Shown one piece after another: positions 42,201 to 48,012 of a stretch of 64,000 bases of DNA (its first letter is position 1; the number at the start of each line of letters is the position of its first letter). The stretch lies in contig JAUIRK010000693.1 of assembly GCA_030549495.1 (NCBI GenBank), positions 62,001-126,000 on the forward strand, in the 5' to 3' direction. The notes beneath the pieces are model-generated. The model did not search any database. It was not told where the DNA came from and saw nothing but the letters and a program-made list of their open reading frames with translations. Source of the DNA: Nectonema munidae (taxonomy: Eukaryota; Nematomorpha; Nectonematoida; Nectonematidae). The position numbers were made by a program, and so were the translations under genes.

Positions 42201-43809
42201 GTGTTACCCGCAGAGTCCCAAGAAATTAAAAGCGTCTGCTTAAATATATATATAATTCAATTGAAAAAAGCAGGAGATAGTCTTCAAATTTATGGCGTTC
42301 GAAGTTTTATGAATCAAAATTATTAGATGACTAATCTGTTCACAAGATCCTGAAGTCTTTCTTTCTCCCTCACTATGCAAATGCAACAAAAAGAATTTAA
42401 AATAATAAAAAAAGACTTTGTAAGTCGGTCGATGCCATTTTGAAGTGAAGCAATGGGAAATAATGATGCTCTATAATGGAAAGAAAGCATTTTTGTTTTT
42501 CCATTATAACGCATTATTTATTTACTACGTGAGAATATATATATTTTTTATGCTATTCCCGCGTTTTTTCACCGTCCTTTTACACCCATTTTCTTTATAA
42601 GCAACCGAGTTGTTGGCCTTAAATCAGGTCAAAAATGAAGCAACTTGCCTAGCAACTCTTACGCCTCATCATATGGATGTCTAACTTTTTGGAATTGTAA
42701 ACATTACCTTCATTTTTCCTTTTCCCAAGAAATAAGACTCATTTCGAGTAAATTTAATTATTTTTAATATAATTGTAAAATTTTTATAATTTAATAAAAA
42801 TCTTCTAAGTAATAAAAAAAAATAATGCTAAGCAACTTTGATATGAAGATAAAAAAAGACTTTGAGTTGAGACCTTAAAAGGTCCTCCACCCTCAGTAAC
42901 ATGAGGTCTGATCCAGAAAATAGAGTTTCTTACTATATAAAAAAAGTACTTAACATCTTCAAAATTAAAAAGTCCAAAAAAACGAATGATTATTATTATT
43001 ATTATCATTTTCGTTATCTAAGAAAAAAGCTTATAATAATGCATACCAATACACGTTTGCTGTCTAACGGTTATTCTTATTTTATACAACAAAGATTTAG
43101 CATAAAAAACTGTCCACCCTACCAAAAAATGATAATACAATTGTGATAAATCTTTTTTCCGAAGATTTTTGTTTTGTTCCGACACTAGTTGATAACATGA
43201 AAGATATATTTACTGAAAACTTCTTTCTTCTAATTTTCTCTTATCTTTCAAGATATAACAAATTCGGGTTATAACCAAAATAATTCATTTTTCTTGGATC
43301 TTCCTTATAACCGGCTTATATATTGAATAAGCTCATACACATAATGTTCCGGAGCTTTCTGAAATCCATAAACATTTGGAATGTATATCATTTTGAATAG
43401 TATTTATTCAAAAATGCTTTAAATTTTTGGCTACTTATTGGTTTGGTTATATATTAATTTTTTTACAATTTAATTTAAATTTTCACTTTTTCAAAATAAA
43501 AAATTTTAGTGGATAAATATCAATTTTTGTTTAGCAAAAATTAGTGTTATAATTTTTTCCAAAAAAGACCCATGTGCTCATTTTCGCATAACTACGGTTC
43601 ATGCAAACTTTGTAAAGAGATTATGAAAAATGAGTTCTTTCAATAATATGTTCCCACTTAAGTGTAAATGCGCTTAATAAATCTGTGGTAGCGTTGAGCT
43701 TTTACGATATTTTGTTTCAGGAACACTGAGGCGTAGAAGATCAACTCCACTCCTGTTCATCAAGAGAACAAGACAAATGAGCAGAGATGAAGGAGACAGC
43801 GACAGCTAG
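3268..43809 (+). CDS. DCAF1: DCAF1 (VprBP/mahjong), CUL4-DDB1 substrate receptor, 25 coding exons
   Basis: Seen: 25 exons join in phase into 4605 nt (1534 aa), close to the 1507 aa I recall for human DCAF1. Order: N-terminal ARM-like region with [20 protein letters not shown] and [14 protein letters not shown] (about 1-800); LisH motif [20 protein letters not shown] (about 850-878); a linker; the [13 protein letters not shown] block; a WD40 propeller (about 1070-1430) with SIHKFDQFN and WDLRTFKLL; then a tail with 13 consecutive Asp and a basic C-terminus. Known: DCAF1 links DDB1-CUL4 (and the EDVP ligase) to substrates, is mostly nuclear, and binds Merlin/Lgl-type partners. Introns total about 36 kb and hold mobile debris. 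Oddities are a 7-nt first coding exon, a GC-AG intron after exon 4 and a WDSY in place of the first WDXR. Splice sites are by-eye calls supported by frame and homology. Confidence 0.95.
3334..3457 (+). CDS. DCAF1: DCAF1 exon 2
   Basis: Encodes [20 protein letters not shown], which aligns without gaps to the human ELTTLLEQWEKEHGSGQDMV segment. It ends at the consensus donor gtaagt, in phase 2. Confidence 0.85.
4020..4139. mobile_element. TTAA-flanked MITE, 120 bp (DCAF1 intron 2)
   Basis: Perfect 9-bp terminal inverted repeats CCCTTTGAA/TTCAAAGGG flanked by TTAA at 4016-4019 and 4140-4143: piggyBac-type target duplication. A relative is at about 42187-42300. Confidence 0.8.
4570..4745 (-). 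repeat. tRNA-type SINE, minus strand (DCAF1 intron 2)
   Basis: On the minus strand an A-box-like TGGCAGGTTGTTTGAGATG is followed by the B-box GGATTCGATTCC (plus 4685-4696), the internal Pol III promoter spacing of a tRNA-derived SINE. No cloverleaf of a functional tRNA can be drawn. Confidence 0.55.
5457..5474. repeat. Hairpin motif copy 2
   Basis: GTGGTAT-TTCC-AGACCAC, preceded by GGTCTCCC and followed by TAAT. One stem mismatch. Confidence 0.6.
5981..6790 (-). pseudogene. piggyBac transposase remnant (DCAF1 intron 2)
   Basis: Minus-strand reading frames at 6790-6485 ([42 protein letters not shown]) and 6196-5981 ([20 protein letters not shown]) match consecutive parts of the piggyBac DDE domain. 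The usual SIDE-type catalytic Asp is replaced (SAGEHM). The two parts are separated by the inserted MITE at 6337-6465. N- and C-terminal parts are missing, so it is dead. Confidence 0.8.
6337..6465. mobile_element. piggyBac-type MITE, 129 bp, within a piggyBac remnant
   Basis: Left end CCCGTTAACGCCCAGAGTCG; right end, reverse-complemented, CCCCTTAACGACCAAAATAA; followed by TTAA at 6466-6469. It lies between two parts of a decayed piggyBac transposase reading frame. Confidence 0.65.
7150..7286 (-). repeat. hAT terminal fragment (DCAF1 intron 2)
   Basis: On the minus strand it begins CAGGGGTCGGGAACCTATGG then CTCGCGAACC, a classic hAT terminus. The adjacent gtttagag is a candidate target duplication. 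Confidence 0.6.
7363..7439 (+). CDS. DCAF1: DCAF1 exon 3
   Basis: Encodes [20 protein letters not shown] then NLRHP, matching human SQLIEKETEEYRKGDPDPFDDRHP. The acceptor follows a long T-tract and the donor is gtaaga. Confidence 0.93.
8177..9202. mobile_element. Tigger/pogo-like non-autonomous element (DCAF1 intron 3)
   Basis: Ends CAGTCAACCTTCGTTAAACC and, reverse-complemented, CAGCCAAGTTTTCGTTAATC, with TA at both flanks (8175-8176, 9203-9204). The interior has direct repeats around CACGTTCC.A.TTTGGGAA (about 8262 and 8899). No transposase recognised. Confidence 0.5.
9707..9918 (+). CDS. DCAF1: DCAF1 exon 4, predicted GC donor
   Basis: Encodes [18 protein letters not shown] through [10 protein letters not shown] to NRIEE, matching human TAACRLLLDIMPGL. 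No GT donor exists between the conserved ACRLFLN stretch and the in-frame TAA at 9943. The boundary that keeps frame and alignment is GAAGAG|gcgagc, a GC-AG intron. Confidence 0.85.
9919..10787 (+). other. DCAF1 intron 4, GC-AG type
   Basis: Donor gcgagc, acceptor tttttaag. AT-rich, with the direct repeat GTGGATAATTCCCA near 10099 and 10142. No element recognised. Confidence 0.7.
10788..10925 (+). CDS. DCAF1: DCAF1 exon 5
   Basis: Encodes [20 protein letters not shown] and [10 protein letters not shown], aligning with human ENLFKWAREADQPLRTYSTG and GGAMEN. Donor gtattt, phase 0 at both ends. Confidence 0.92.
11806..11941. mobile_element. piggyBac-type MITE, 136 bp (DCAF1 intron 5)
   Basis: Flanked by TTAA (11802-11805, 11942-11945). 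The right half (AATCTTCTGCTTTACATTA) matches 6337-6465. Confidence 0.65.
12167..12641 (+). CDS. DCAF1: DCAF1 exon 6 (largest)
   Basis: A 475-nt exon. It encodes [16 protein letters not shown], a Ser/Lys-rich low-complexity stretch, then [19 protein letters not shown] and [16 protein letters not shown], matching human NSSWSEMSPWVIGTNYTL and LILQYLTPLGEYQEL. The Ser/Lys segment replaces a longer disordered loop in human. Confidence 0.94.
13185..13340 (+). repeat. tRNA-type SINE (DCAF1 intron 6)
   Basis: B-box GGTTCGATCCC at 13234-13244 preceded by an A-box-like GTAAGGTTGGTTTGG. The downstream GATGAAAACACCCCACGGTA recurs approximately at about 35294-35330 (GATGAAAACACTTCACTGTA), as expected for an interspersed SINE body. 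Not a functional tRNA. Confidence 0.6.
13709..13968 (+). CDS. DCAF1: DCAF1 exon 7
   Basis: Encodes [20 protein letters not shown] and [19 protein letters not shown], nearly the human FEALKHLASLLLHNKFATEF and IPRPSMAATGVSMCLYYLSY. GC content is clearly higher than in the flanking introns. Confidence 0.95.
14259..14299 (+). CDS. DCAF1: DCAF1 exon 8 (41 nt)
   Basis: Micro-exon encoding [14 protein letters not shown], corresponding to human VCMHPHNVLSDVVN. Donor gtaagt. It joins the previous and next exons in phase. Confidence 0.88.
16085..16223 (+). CDS. DCAF1: DCAF1 exon 9
   Basis: Encodes [20 protein letters not shown] and [15 protein letters not shown], matching human YTLWLMECSHASGCCHATMF and ELFDRYDGLRRLVNL. 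Donor gtaaga. Confidence 0.95.
17149..17328 (+). CDS. DCAF1: DCAF1 exon 10
   Basis: Encodes [14 protein letters not shown] and [20 protein letters not shown], matching human TCMALRKYFEAHLAIKLEQ. The frame stays open past the chosen donor (gttctt) to 17523, so the 3' boundary rests on phase and homology with exon 11. Confidence 0.88.
18400..18581 (+). CDS. DCAF1: DCAF1 exon 11
   Basis: Encodes [19 protein letters not shown] and [18 protein letters not shown], matching human VFLKLSCVQLLLQLISIACNW. Acceptor tttcag, donor gtaaaa, phase 2. Confidence 0.92.
19000..19560 (-). mobile_element. Fossil retroelement fragment, possibly DIRS-like (DCAF1 intron 11)
   Basis: Minus-strand translation includes a short stretch resembling the RNase H region of tyrosine-recombinase (DIRS-type) retroelements. 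It is short and broken. The family call is tentative, and Gypsy-type is possible. Confidence 0.4.
19904..20583 (-). pseudogene. Tigger/pogo transposase remnant (DCAF1 intron 11)
   Basis: Minus strand starts [20 protein letters not shown] (CENP-B-type N-terminus). Further on, [60 protein letters not shown] and [12 protein letters not shown] are the DDE core up to the second catalytic Asp. Several stops and frameshifts lie in the first half, and the C-terminus is absent. The flanking 19000-19560 retroelement fragment is unrelated. Confidence 0.85.
21148..21409 (+). CDS. DCAF1: DCAF1 exon 12
   Basis: Encodes [20 protein letters not shown] then LKIINNCV, matching human IILGVAEGEFFIHDAEIQKS and LQIIINCV. 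Donor gtacgt. Confidence 0.94.
21868..22074 (+). CDS. DCAF1: DCAF1 exon 13
   Basis: Encodes [19 protein letters not shown] and [15 protein letters not shown], matching human MWNVVQSNNGIKVLLSLL and MPITDADQIRALACK. Donor gtaaga. Confidence 0.95.
22075..23475 (+). other. DCAF1 intron 13
   Basis: AT-rich with long A/T runs (22440-22830). No element recognised. Confidence 0.5.
23476..23648 (+). CDS. DCAF1: DCAF1 exon 14
   Basis: Encodes [20 protein letters not shown] and [15 protein letters not shown], matching human ALVGLSRSSTVRQIISKLPL and VKFCKYAAELIERV. Confidence 0.95.
23649..25187 (+). other. DCAF1 intron 14
   Basis: AT-rich. Nothing recognised beyond low-complexity sequence. Confidence 0.5.
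25188..25345 (+). CDS. DCAF1: DCAF1 exon 15, LisH motif
   Basis: Encodes [20 protein letters not shown] then KALMIASNF, the LisH dimerisation helix pair (human KELLLLIRNHLISKGLGETA). LisH is known to drive DCAF1 oligomerisation. Donor gtactt, phase 1. Confidence 0.95.
26150..27560 (-). pseudogene. hAT (ZBED5-like) transposase remnant (DCAF1 intron 15)
   Basis: Minus-strand pieces match the transposase at 62210-63988 in order: [20 protein letters not shown] (cf. [20 protein letters not shown]), [18 protein letters not shown], then [16 protein letters not shown] (cf. [16 protein letters not shown]). Stops and frameshifts are numerous and the acidic core is incomplete. It is from the same broad lineage but far older than the 62-kb element. 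Confidence 0.8.
27596..27709 (-). mobile_element. 5'-truncated LINE tail with 17-bp target duplication
   Basis: A 114-bp insert flanked by identical 17-bp copies CATTTACAAATTTGGCC at 27579-27595 and 27710-27726. On the minus strand it reads [20 protein letters not shown] then KV and a stop, the typical C-terminus of a non-LTR ORF2, and ends in a short GAAGAAGAA tail. Confidence 0.85.
28200..29150. mobile_element. Fossil retroelement debris (DCAF1 intron 15)
   Basis: A GC-richer patch. The minus-strand part near 28914-29135 contains a reverse-transcriptase-like segment ([11 protein letters not shown]) of DIRS/Gypsy type; the part near 28240-28790 may be capsid-region sequence. It looks old and rearranged, with multiple breaks. 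Confidence 0.5.
29185..29215 (-). repeat. hAT-type terminus (DCAF1 intron 15)
   Basis: On the minus strand, CAGGCGTGGGCAAATGCGGC resembles a hAT terminal repeat. Unpaired. Confidence 0.45.
29430..29748 (+). CDS. DCAF1: DCAF1 exon 16, low-complexity linker
   Basis: Encodes a Ser/Pro/Lys-rich linker ([36 protein letters not shown]). It has the position and composition of the disordered linker between LisH and WD40 in human DCAF1. Frame and phase agree on both sides, but sequence conservation is weak. Confidence 0.88.
29749..31858 (+). other. DCAF1 intron 16
   Basis: AT-rich. A minus-strand frame at 30094-30321 and a less AT-rich patch at about 30780-31040 could be old mobile sequence but cannot be assigned. 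No gene supported. Confidence 0.45.
31859..32108 (+). CDS. DCAF1: DCAF1 exon 17
   Basis: Encodes [20 protein letters not shown] and [11 protein letters not shown], matching human LDSIITEYLREQHARCKNPV and TPHQCPEPKQR, the conserved segment just before the propeller. Confidence 0.95.
32582..32707 (+). CDS. DCAF1: DCAF1 exon 18
   Basis: Encodes [17 protein letters not shown] and [13 protein letters not shown], matching human YGGVDGGCFDRHLIFSRF and EDESGFTCCAFSARE. Start of the WD40 propeller. Confidence 0.93.
32817..33155 (+). CDS. DCAF1: DCAF1 exon 19, WD40 blades
   Basis: Encodes [20 protein letters not shown] through [19 protein letters not shown], matching human [20 protein letters not shown] and MKHSFTEDHYVEFSKHSQD. 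Confidence 0.94.
33156..34415 (+). other. DCAF1 intron 19
   Basis: No recognisable element. The only notable frame (33490-33711, minus) has no family resemblance. Confidence 0.45.
34416..34649 (+). CDS. DCAF1: DCAF1 exon 20, WD40 with altered first WDXR
   Basis: Encodes [36 protein letters not shown] and ISGVLHPNG, matching human [36 protein letters not shown] and ISGVFHPNG. Human WDVR (a DDB1-binding WDXR box) is WDSY here at 34542-34553. Confidence 0.95.
34650..36540 (+). other. DCAF1 intron 20, 5' part
   Basis: Strongly AT-rich with a short SINE-like tail near 35294 and an (AT)n stretch near 35690. No gene. Confidence 0.45.
36549..37160 (-). mobile_element. Fossil retroelement RT fragment (DCAF1 intron 20)
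   Basis: A minus-strand segment contains the region just before the RT palm, as in Gypsy-like pol ([33 protein letters not shown]). The upstream part at 36922-37158 probably belongs to the same element. Partial and broken; no terminal repeats seen. Confidence 0.65.
37389..37482 (+). CDS. DCAF1: DCAF1 exon 21, second WDXR
   Basis: Begins [20 protein letters not shown], matching human [20 protein letters not shown]. This WDXR is intact. Donor gtaaga, phase 1. Confidence 0.94.
37770..38330. repeat. Older foldback copy in DCAF1 intron 21
   Basis: Shares the central hairpin (ATATCG.TGGCTC ... GGGAGCCAACGATATA) and most of the right arm with 54132-55194, including GGTATATCAAATCTTACATC and GAACATTGTCTCCCTAG. 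Only about 55 bp of the left arm remains, and part of the right arm is internally duplicated. Confidence 0.8.
38470..38865 (+). repeat. SINE or LINE 3'-end repeat with (GAT)n tail (DCAF1 intron 21)
   Basis: GC-richer block with GGTTGGCGCCAGGAAGGGCA, ending AAATGGATGATGATGATG. This resembles widespread invertebrate non-LTR 3' ends of the TTGGCGCCAGGAAGGGCAT...(GAT)n type. No ORF of note. Confidence 0.65.
38870..40494 (+). other. DCAF1 intron 21, 3' part
   Basis: AT-rich with a C-run at about 40056. No transposase or gene recognised. Confidence 0.45.
40495..40781 (+). CDS. DCAF1: DCAF1 exon 22
   Basis: Encodes [20 protein letters not shown] and [14 protein letters not shown], matching human [20 protein letters not shown] and MDTVCRLYEVGRQ. 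The acceptor is inferred from phase (TCG C + TT). Confidence 0.92.
40782..41393 (+). other. DCAF1 intron 22
   Basis: Contains two C-rich repeat termini (about 40975-41000 and 41079-41112, CCCCCCGTACTCGAAGTCAA). Similar ends occur at about 25394 and 50640, so these are probably remnants of DNA-transposon ends. Confidence 0.5.
41394..41544 (+). CDS. DCAF1: DCAF1 exon 23, acidic tail
   Basis: Encodes [17 protein letters not shown] followed by 13 Asp, then [14 protein letters not shown]. The GAY-rich tract is repeat-like at the DNA level but corresponds to the acidic tail of the family. Confidence 0.93.
42065..42145 (+). CDS. DCAF1: DCAF1 exon 24
   Basis: Encodes [20 protein letters not shown], comparable to human DTDSSDNSDLEDD. 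Phases fit at both ends. Confidence 0.9.
42187..42300. mobile_element. Decayed relative of the 4020 MITE (DCAF1 intron 24)
   Basis: TTAACCCTTTGGGGACCAG, CCCAAGAAATTAAAAGCGTC and AATTCAATTGAAAAAAGCAG follow the order of the 4020-4139 element. The right terminus has been lost. Confidence 0.6.
42301..43720 (+). other. DCAF1 intron 24, 3' part
   Basis: AT-rich with a (TAT)n run at about 42989-43005. No element recognised. Confidence 0.5.
43721..43809 (+). CDS. DCAF1: DCAF1 exon 25, basic C-terminus and stop
   Basis: Encodes [20 protein letters not shown] then RDEGDSDS and TAG. The acceptor is ttgtttcag. This Arg-rich ending is unlike the human tail, which I recall finishing acidic (DDIILSLNE). 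Confidence 0.88.
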
Positions 43810-43918
43810 TTATGCACAAGGAAGCGTTGCTTTGTTCTTTGTTCCCTTGCTGACCACTGCAAGATCTTTGACCACGCATAAACCCGTATACATATATATA
43901 AGCATATGTATCATTATA

Positions 43919-43924
43919 AATAAA
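43919..43924 (+). terminator. DCAF1 polyadenylation signal candidate
   Basis: AATAAA 110 nt after the DCAF1 stop codon; the first canonical hexamer downstream. Confidence 0.6.
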
Positions 43925-44302
43925 CTTATTTCTAACAAGAAAACTTTGTTCATGCTTTTGATATAGATGTAGATAACGTATATTTTTTCAAATTTGTGGC
44001 TCAGATTTTGCAATTTTTTGCGATTTTCAGCAAAAATTGCCTAGAAGAAAAAAATTATTGTGATTTGATAATGATGTAAGAATGAAAGGAAAATCAACTT
44101 CATTTTTCGAATACTTATAAATGTGATCCTGTTAGGTTTAATTTAGACTGATTTCATAATAAAATTATAATGTTATTTTCGATTTAATAAAAATAATATT
44201 TATCTAGTGCTTTGCATTTGCACTGCATCTTAAAAAGCCAGGAATAATGTCTAGCTTCATCCTGGCTCTAAATTTGAAAAATTAATCATCTCTAAACATT
44301 AA

Positions 44303-44359
44303 CCCGTTAACGACCAGAATAATCAGACGATTCACATTTTTGTAAAGTCGACTGTGGTA
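44303..44359. mobile_element. Short TTAA-flanked miniature element
   Basis: 57 bp beginning CCCGTTAACGACCAGAATAA between TTAA at 44299-44302 and 44360-44363. It shares sequence with the elements at 6337-6465 and 11806-11941. Probably a deletion derivative of a piggyBac-type MITE. Confidence 0.55.
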
Positions 44360-44956
44360 TTAACTATTTCTTATTTTACAGCTAAATTTTTTTGTATGCC
44401 TCAAAGTTCTTTACAATTTTATCACTCAAAAAGGGAAAAAAATTCAAGATACCGTAGACACAATATTTATAGTAAATTTTTTTACCCTTTTAGATTGCCT
44501 TAAAAATATTTTAATTTAACAAATTTTTCTATGATAAAAATTGTCTTTATTGACTGAATCTAACTGGCTTCTATCGAATTAAAAAAAAGTTAAGCACACC
44601 TGAAACTAATCAAAAAAAATTTTCTAGTTTTTTTGAAGCGCAAACAAAAGTTGACTTTTACCTTTTACTCGTCCTCTTGTTAACTAAAGATTTATATAGG
44701 GCAATAGCAATTTGTTTTCCGAACAACCTTTTAAATACTTTTCCCTGCTTAGTCAGATTATTCTTACTTAGTTTTGAATTTTTATTTCTTGAGTGATAAA
44801 ATTATAGACCTTGCTTAAAAACATTTTGTAAATCAATTGATAAAAACAATTTTTTTTTAAATTCTCATTATTAGGAAATTCTTTATGTATTCAAGGATTT
44901 ATCAAACGAAAAAATGGAGACAAGAAAAGAAAATTTGACAATTCAAAAAAATTGTA

Positions 44957-45512
44957 CAGTGAAAACCGTATAAACGAAAGAATCCAAGACATTTTATCGG
45001 TCGCTATTGCTCGACTGCTTTATTTTTCAAAGCGACTTTGTCTCAAATAGCGATGGACATGAAGACGTTAATGGAAAAAGTGATAAGATAAATGAAAGAA
45101 GCAAGTCTGGAAATGAAGAGTTGGACAATTGAAAATTTGAACCGAGTTGATAATAGTGTAAACTTTGAAAACGTTACAACGGATGTGCGTAATCTTGTAC
45201 CTCAGATATCATCCTTTGGATACTTTTGAAGAGAATGTTTAATGAAAAATTATTCACGAAAATTGAAGTAAAAAAGAAAAACATTATACATCTTGCTTAC
45301 AAAACGAAATGGATGGTACGTTTTAGTATGAATTAGAGAACAAAATATTAGTACAAAAAGAGAAACAAACTTGAATTGATTTTAACTTTTTTAACAAAAA
45401 AATACCATATGCTTCCTTTATTGAATAAATTTTTAGCAGGTATCGAATTTTAGTTATAATAACGAATTTAAATTAAAGGTCCACGAAATTTTGTTATATT
45501 CGATTTTCACTG
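44957..45512. mobile_element. Tigger/pogo-like non-autonomous element, 556 bp
   Basis: Imperfect inverted ends CAGTGAAAACCGTATAAACG and, reverse-complemented, CAGTGAAAATCGAATATAAC, flanked by TA on both sides (44955-44956, 45513-45514). The interior retains AG-rich sequence but no usable ORF. It sits between the DCAF1 and VPS33B 3' ends. Confidence 0.65.
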
Positions 45513-45807
45513 TAACTATGATTATGTGATTCGAAAAAATGACCTTGAAGCACGTGAGGTTGAGAGCATTCTAAATGGTTCCTAAATACATATAACTAAC
45601 TATCTTCTACTTGTATGCATGAAGAATTACGACAGCCACAACATTGAATTCGTTTTGACATTTTGTCCAAGTGAGTGATTGAAAATTAAGTTAGCTATGA
45701 TGTGAAAAGCAAGATTATATTCTTAAATTGTTTTTAAATCCGTCCTTTTTGACCATACAAGAGTGTAAAACTTGACTAATTTTTTATGAAAAGTTCATAT
45801 ACATACA

Positions 45808-45813
45808 TTTATT
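45808..45813 (-). terminator. VPS33B polyadenylation signal candidate
   Basis: TTTATT on the plus strand, i.e. AATAAA in gene orientation, about 160 nt past the VPS33B stop. Confidence 0.45.
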
Positions 45814-45972
45814 GTGTTATAAATATAAAATTTAAAAAATCGAGTTTGTTCTCAAGTTGAAAATTTTTAGGTTTTCAGAAAAGCCCAATAAAGATACACG
45901 AGAAAGTTAGTAACATTCTCTCGCAACTCTTCAAATTAAAACAAATTCCTATTTTCATCACATCCAATGAGA

Positions 45973-48012
45973 TTATGAGGGATTAAAAGCGGTCTGAGGG
46001 CTGACTTGGATGAAAGGAGACAAGATGGAATTTGTGTTTAGAAATGACGTAGCACAAATTATGACTTGCACACCACGATGCTTGAACATGCTTCGCAAAG
46101 ATGTGACTTCCGCGTAAGAACAACCGCCCAAAAACAAAACTAAAATGATTGGTCGCTGTCGGCTACGCCCACTCGCACAACCAATCAATGATGAGGTATC
46201 TTTGTCATTATTACCACATTGCGCATCCTCTTCCATTTGCAATACCTCGTCATTTTGAATGTGCATAAAAAAGCCATTGGGCAGATTGAAACAAACTTCT
46301 TCAAGGAGAGGTTTGTTATTGATCGGAGAAGTCGAATTGGCGGCATTTACGCAGTCTTCTTCATCTGTACTCAAATCATTCAGCAAAGAGGCTCGGTAAA
46401 GGATGTTACAAGAAATAGGAATGTACTGATCATTAAAGATGTACGCTGCCTTCTGCAACTCAGGAATTAGAGGAGGCGTTTCACTTGGAATACACTCTAA
46501 CTTCTTGGCAATAGAGTGGAAGGAAGATTTGCTGCTGCTAATCAAAGAGGTAGTGTTTCCTATCGTGGAAGCTAGAGAGCTTGAAAACTGGTTAAGATTG
46601 AAAGGCTTGTTCATGATAGAGTTCAGAAATTTGGTCGTTTCCACGAAGCCTTTTGCCTCCGGAGTGAATAAACGCAACTTTCGCAAGTCATTCAAAGTCA
46701 AGATGTGGTGGAAGCCGAATGCGTGTAAAAAGGCTCTCTTTAACTTGGCGTAATCTTTGATCGGCAAGCCCGCGTTCGTTAGAGAGAGTAGAGACATGAG
46801 TTTGAGGCAGTCCTTGATGTCTCTTCGCTTGTATATCATATCTTGAACGAAGTCCACACATTCCCTATACTTAAGGTTGTTGATGAGGTTGGATTCGAAT
46901 ATGAGTCTTTCTCTCAAATATCCTTCGTTGTTCTTAATTATGCGTTCGCACGCTTCAACGTGGAAGAGTAGCGAGTTTTTCTGCGCTTTCAAAGACTTCA
47001 AATGCTTCTGAACGAACTCTTTCATTTCGTAAAGTGAAAAGGCCGAGGAGTCTTCATTTTTCATATTTTTCAATTCCTGCAGGGACTTAATTCTCATGCT
47101 CAGCAGGGAAGAAACGGTAGAAAAATGTTTATCCCGAACTTCCTGAAAAACTTCATCCTCAAAGTTCACTAAAATATTGCTAGATGACTTGGAAGATGCA
47201 GAGATATCACCCCCATTCACGGTAACGAAGCCCATGTTAATTCCGAAATTCTCACTAAGCAAACTTTCATATGTGAGTGATGTAAGAAAGGGCGTGAAGA
47301 AGTCACAGGATCTATCAATCAAAAGTAATTGTGCAATCTGAGATTTCAAAGCCAGGCTATTACAAACTTCATTTTGCATTAAAAATAGCATCAAATCGTA
47401 AGTCACTTTTGATTTATTTCCAATGAGAGAAATGTGTCGAAAGCAACCGTACAATTGCTGAATGAAGAGAATCAGCTTGGCTACTGTTTTCAAATCAGTT
47501 AAATCATTTTCGAAGTAAACATTTTTTATGAAGTCATTCAAGTTGAGACTGAATAAATCTTTATCAATTGGGAATAAGTACAAAGGAAGTTCACTTATTT
47601 CCTTGAAGTAGTGCCAAACACCCTCCCTCTCTAGCAAACTCTCAACGATAAATGTCTTGATCGGAGAGAGAATAAGGAATAAATTGACCTCAGACAGATC
47701 ACAATTGTCTCTAAGGTATTTTATGTGCTTGATGATCCAATTAACACACAACATGTTTGACTGACAGATAAAAAGGCAAGATGGAGAATTAATTGACAGA
47801 ATATGATCACTTTCCAGCTTGAAAACTTTTTTCACTTCGTGTTTTTTGAAGAGCTCCATGCCAGCAACATGATCAAAAGGCTTCATTAAAGTAGAATCCA
47901 GCACGAGATCCTTTTCTCCAATAACAGACTCTAAAACGTGAATTATGTTATTCTTGGCTAGGTTTAGGATGTAGTGATAAAATGTGCCATCATCATCTTT
48001 GTCGCCCATCAT
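45973..48012 (-). CDS. VPS33B: VPS33B, Sec1/Munc18-family tethering protein, intronless
   Basis: Single 679-aa ORF. It matches VPS33B along its length: LMKPFDHVAGMELFKKHEVK (human [20 protein letters not shown]), IAQLLLIDRSCDFFTPFLTS (human [20 protein letters not shown]), LMSLLSLTNAGLPIKDYAKL (human [20 protein letters not shown]) and the C-terminal ILVLFLGGCSYAEVTSLRSM (human [20 protein letters not shown]). Known role: SM protein that works with VIPAS39/VIPAR in late endosomal and recycling-organelle tethering and fusion. It is about 60 aa longer than human, mostly from an acidic Asn/Ser-rich insert before the last block. The start is MMGDKDDD; Met2 is an alternative. The gene converges on DCAF1 with about 2.2 kb between stop codons. 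The lack of introns contrasts with DCAF1. VPS33A is excluded by closer block-by-block similarity to VPS33B. Confidence 0.95.
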   Translation of the reverse strand: MMGDKDDDGTFYHYILNLAKNNIIHVLESVIGEKDLVLDSTLMKPFDHVAGMELFKKHEVKKVFKLESDHILSINSPSCLFICQSNMLCVNWIIKHIKYLRDNCDLSEVNLFLILSPIKTFIVESLLEREGVWHYFKEISELPLYLFPIDKDLFSLNLNDFIKNVYFENDLTDLKTVAKLILFIQQLYGCFRHISLIGNKSKVTYDLMLFLMQNEVCNSLALKSQIAQLLLIDRSCDFFTPFLTSLTYESLLSENFGINMGFVTVNGGDISASSKSSSNILVNFEDEVFQEVRDKHFSTVSSLLSMRIKSLQELKNMKNEDSSAFSLYEMKEFVQKHLKSLKAQKNSLLFHVEACERIIKNNEGYLRERLIFESNLINNLKYRECVDFVQDMIYKRRDIKDCLKLMSLLSLTNAGLPIKDYAKLKRAFLHAFGFHHILTLNDLRKLRLFTPEAKGFVETTKFLNSIMNKPFNLNQFSSSLASTIGNTTSLISSSKSSFHSIAKKLECIPSETPPLIPELQKAAYIFNDQYIPISCNILYRASLLNDLSTDEEDCVNAANSTSPINNKPLLEEVCFNLPNGFFMHIQNDEVLQMEEDAQCGNNDKDTSSLIGCASGRSRQRPIILVLFLGGCSYAEVTSLRSMFKHRGVQVIICATSFLNTNSILSPFIQVSPQTAFNPS

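Noticed and set aside
44880-45240. Possible small gene between DCAF1 and VPS33B
   Set aside because: No ORF of useful length, and it falls largely within the TA-flanked Tigger-like element.
46219-46753. Plus-strand frames opposite VPS33B
   Set aside because: They are antisense shadows of the VPS33B coding sequence.
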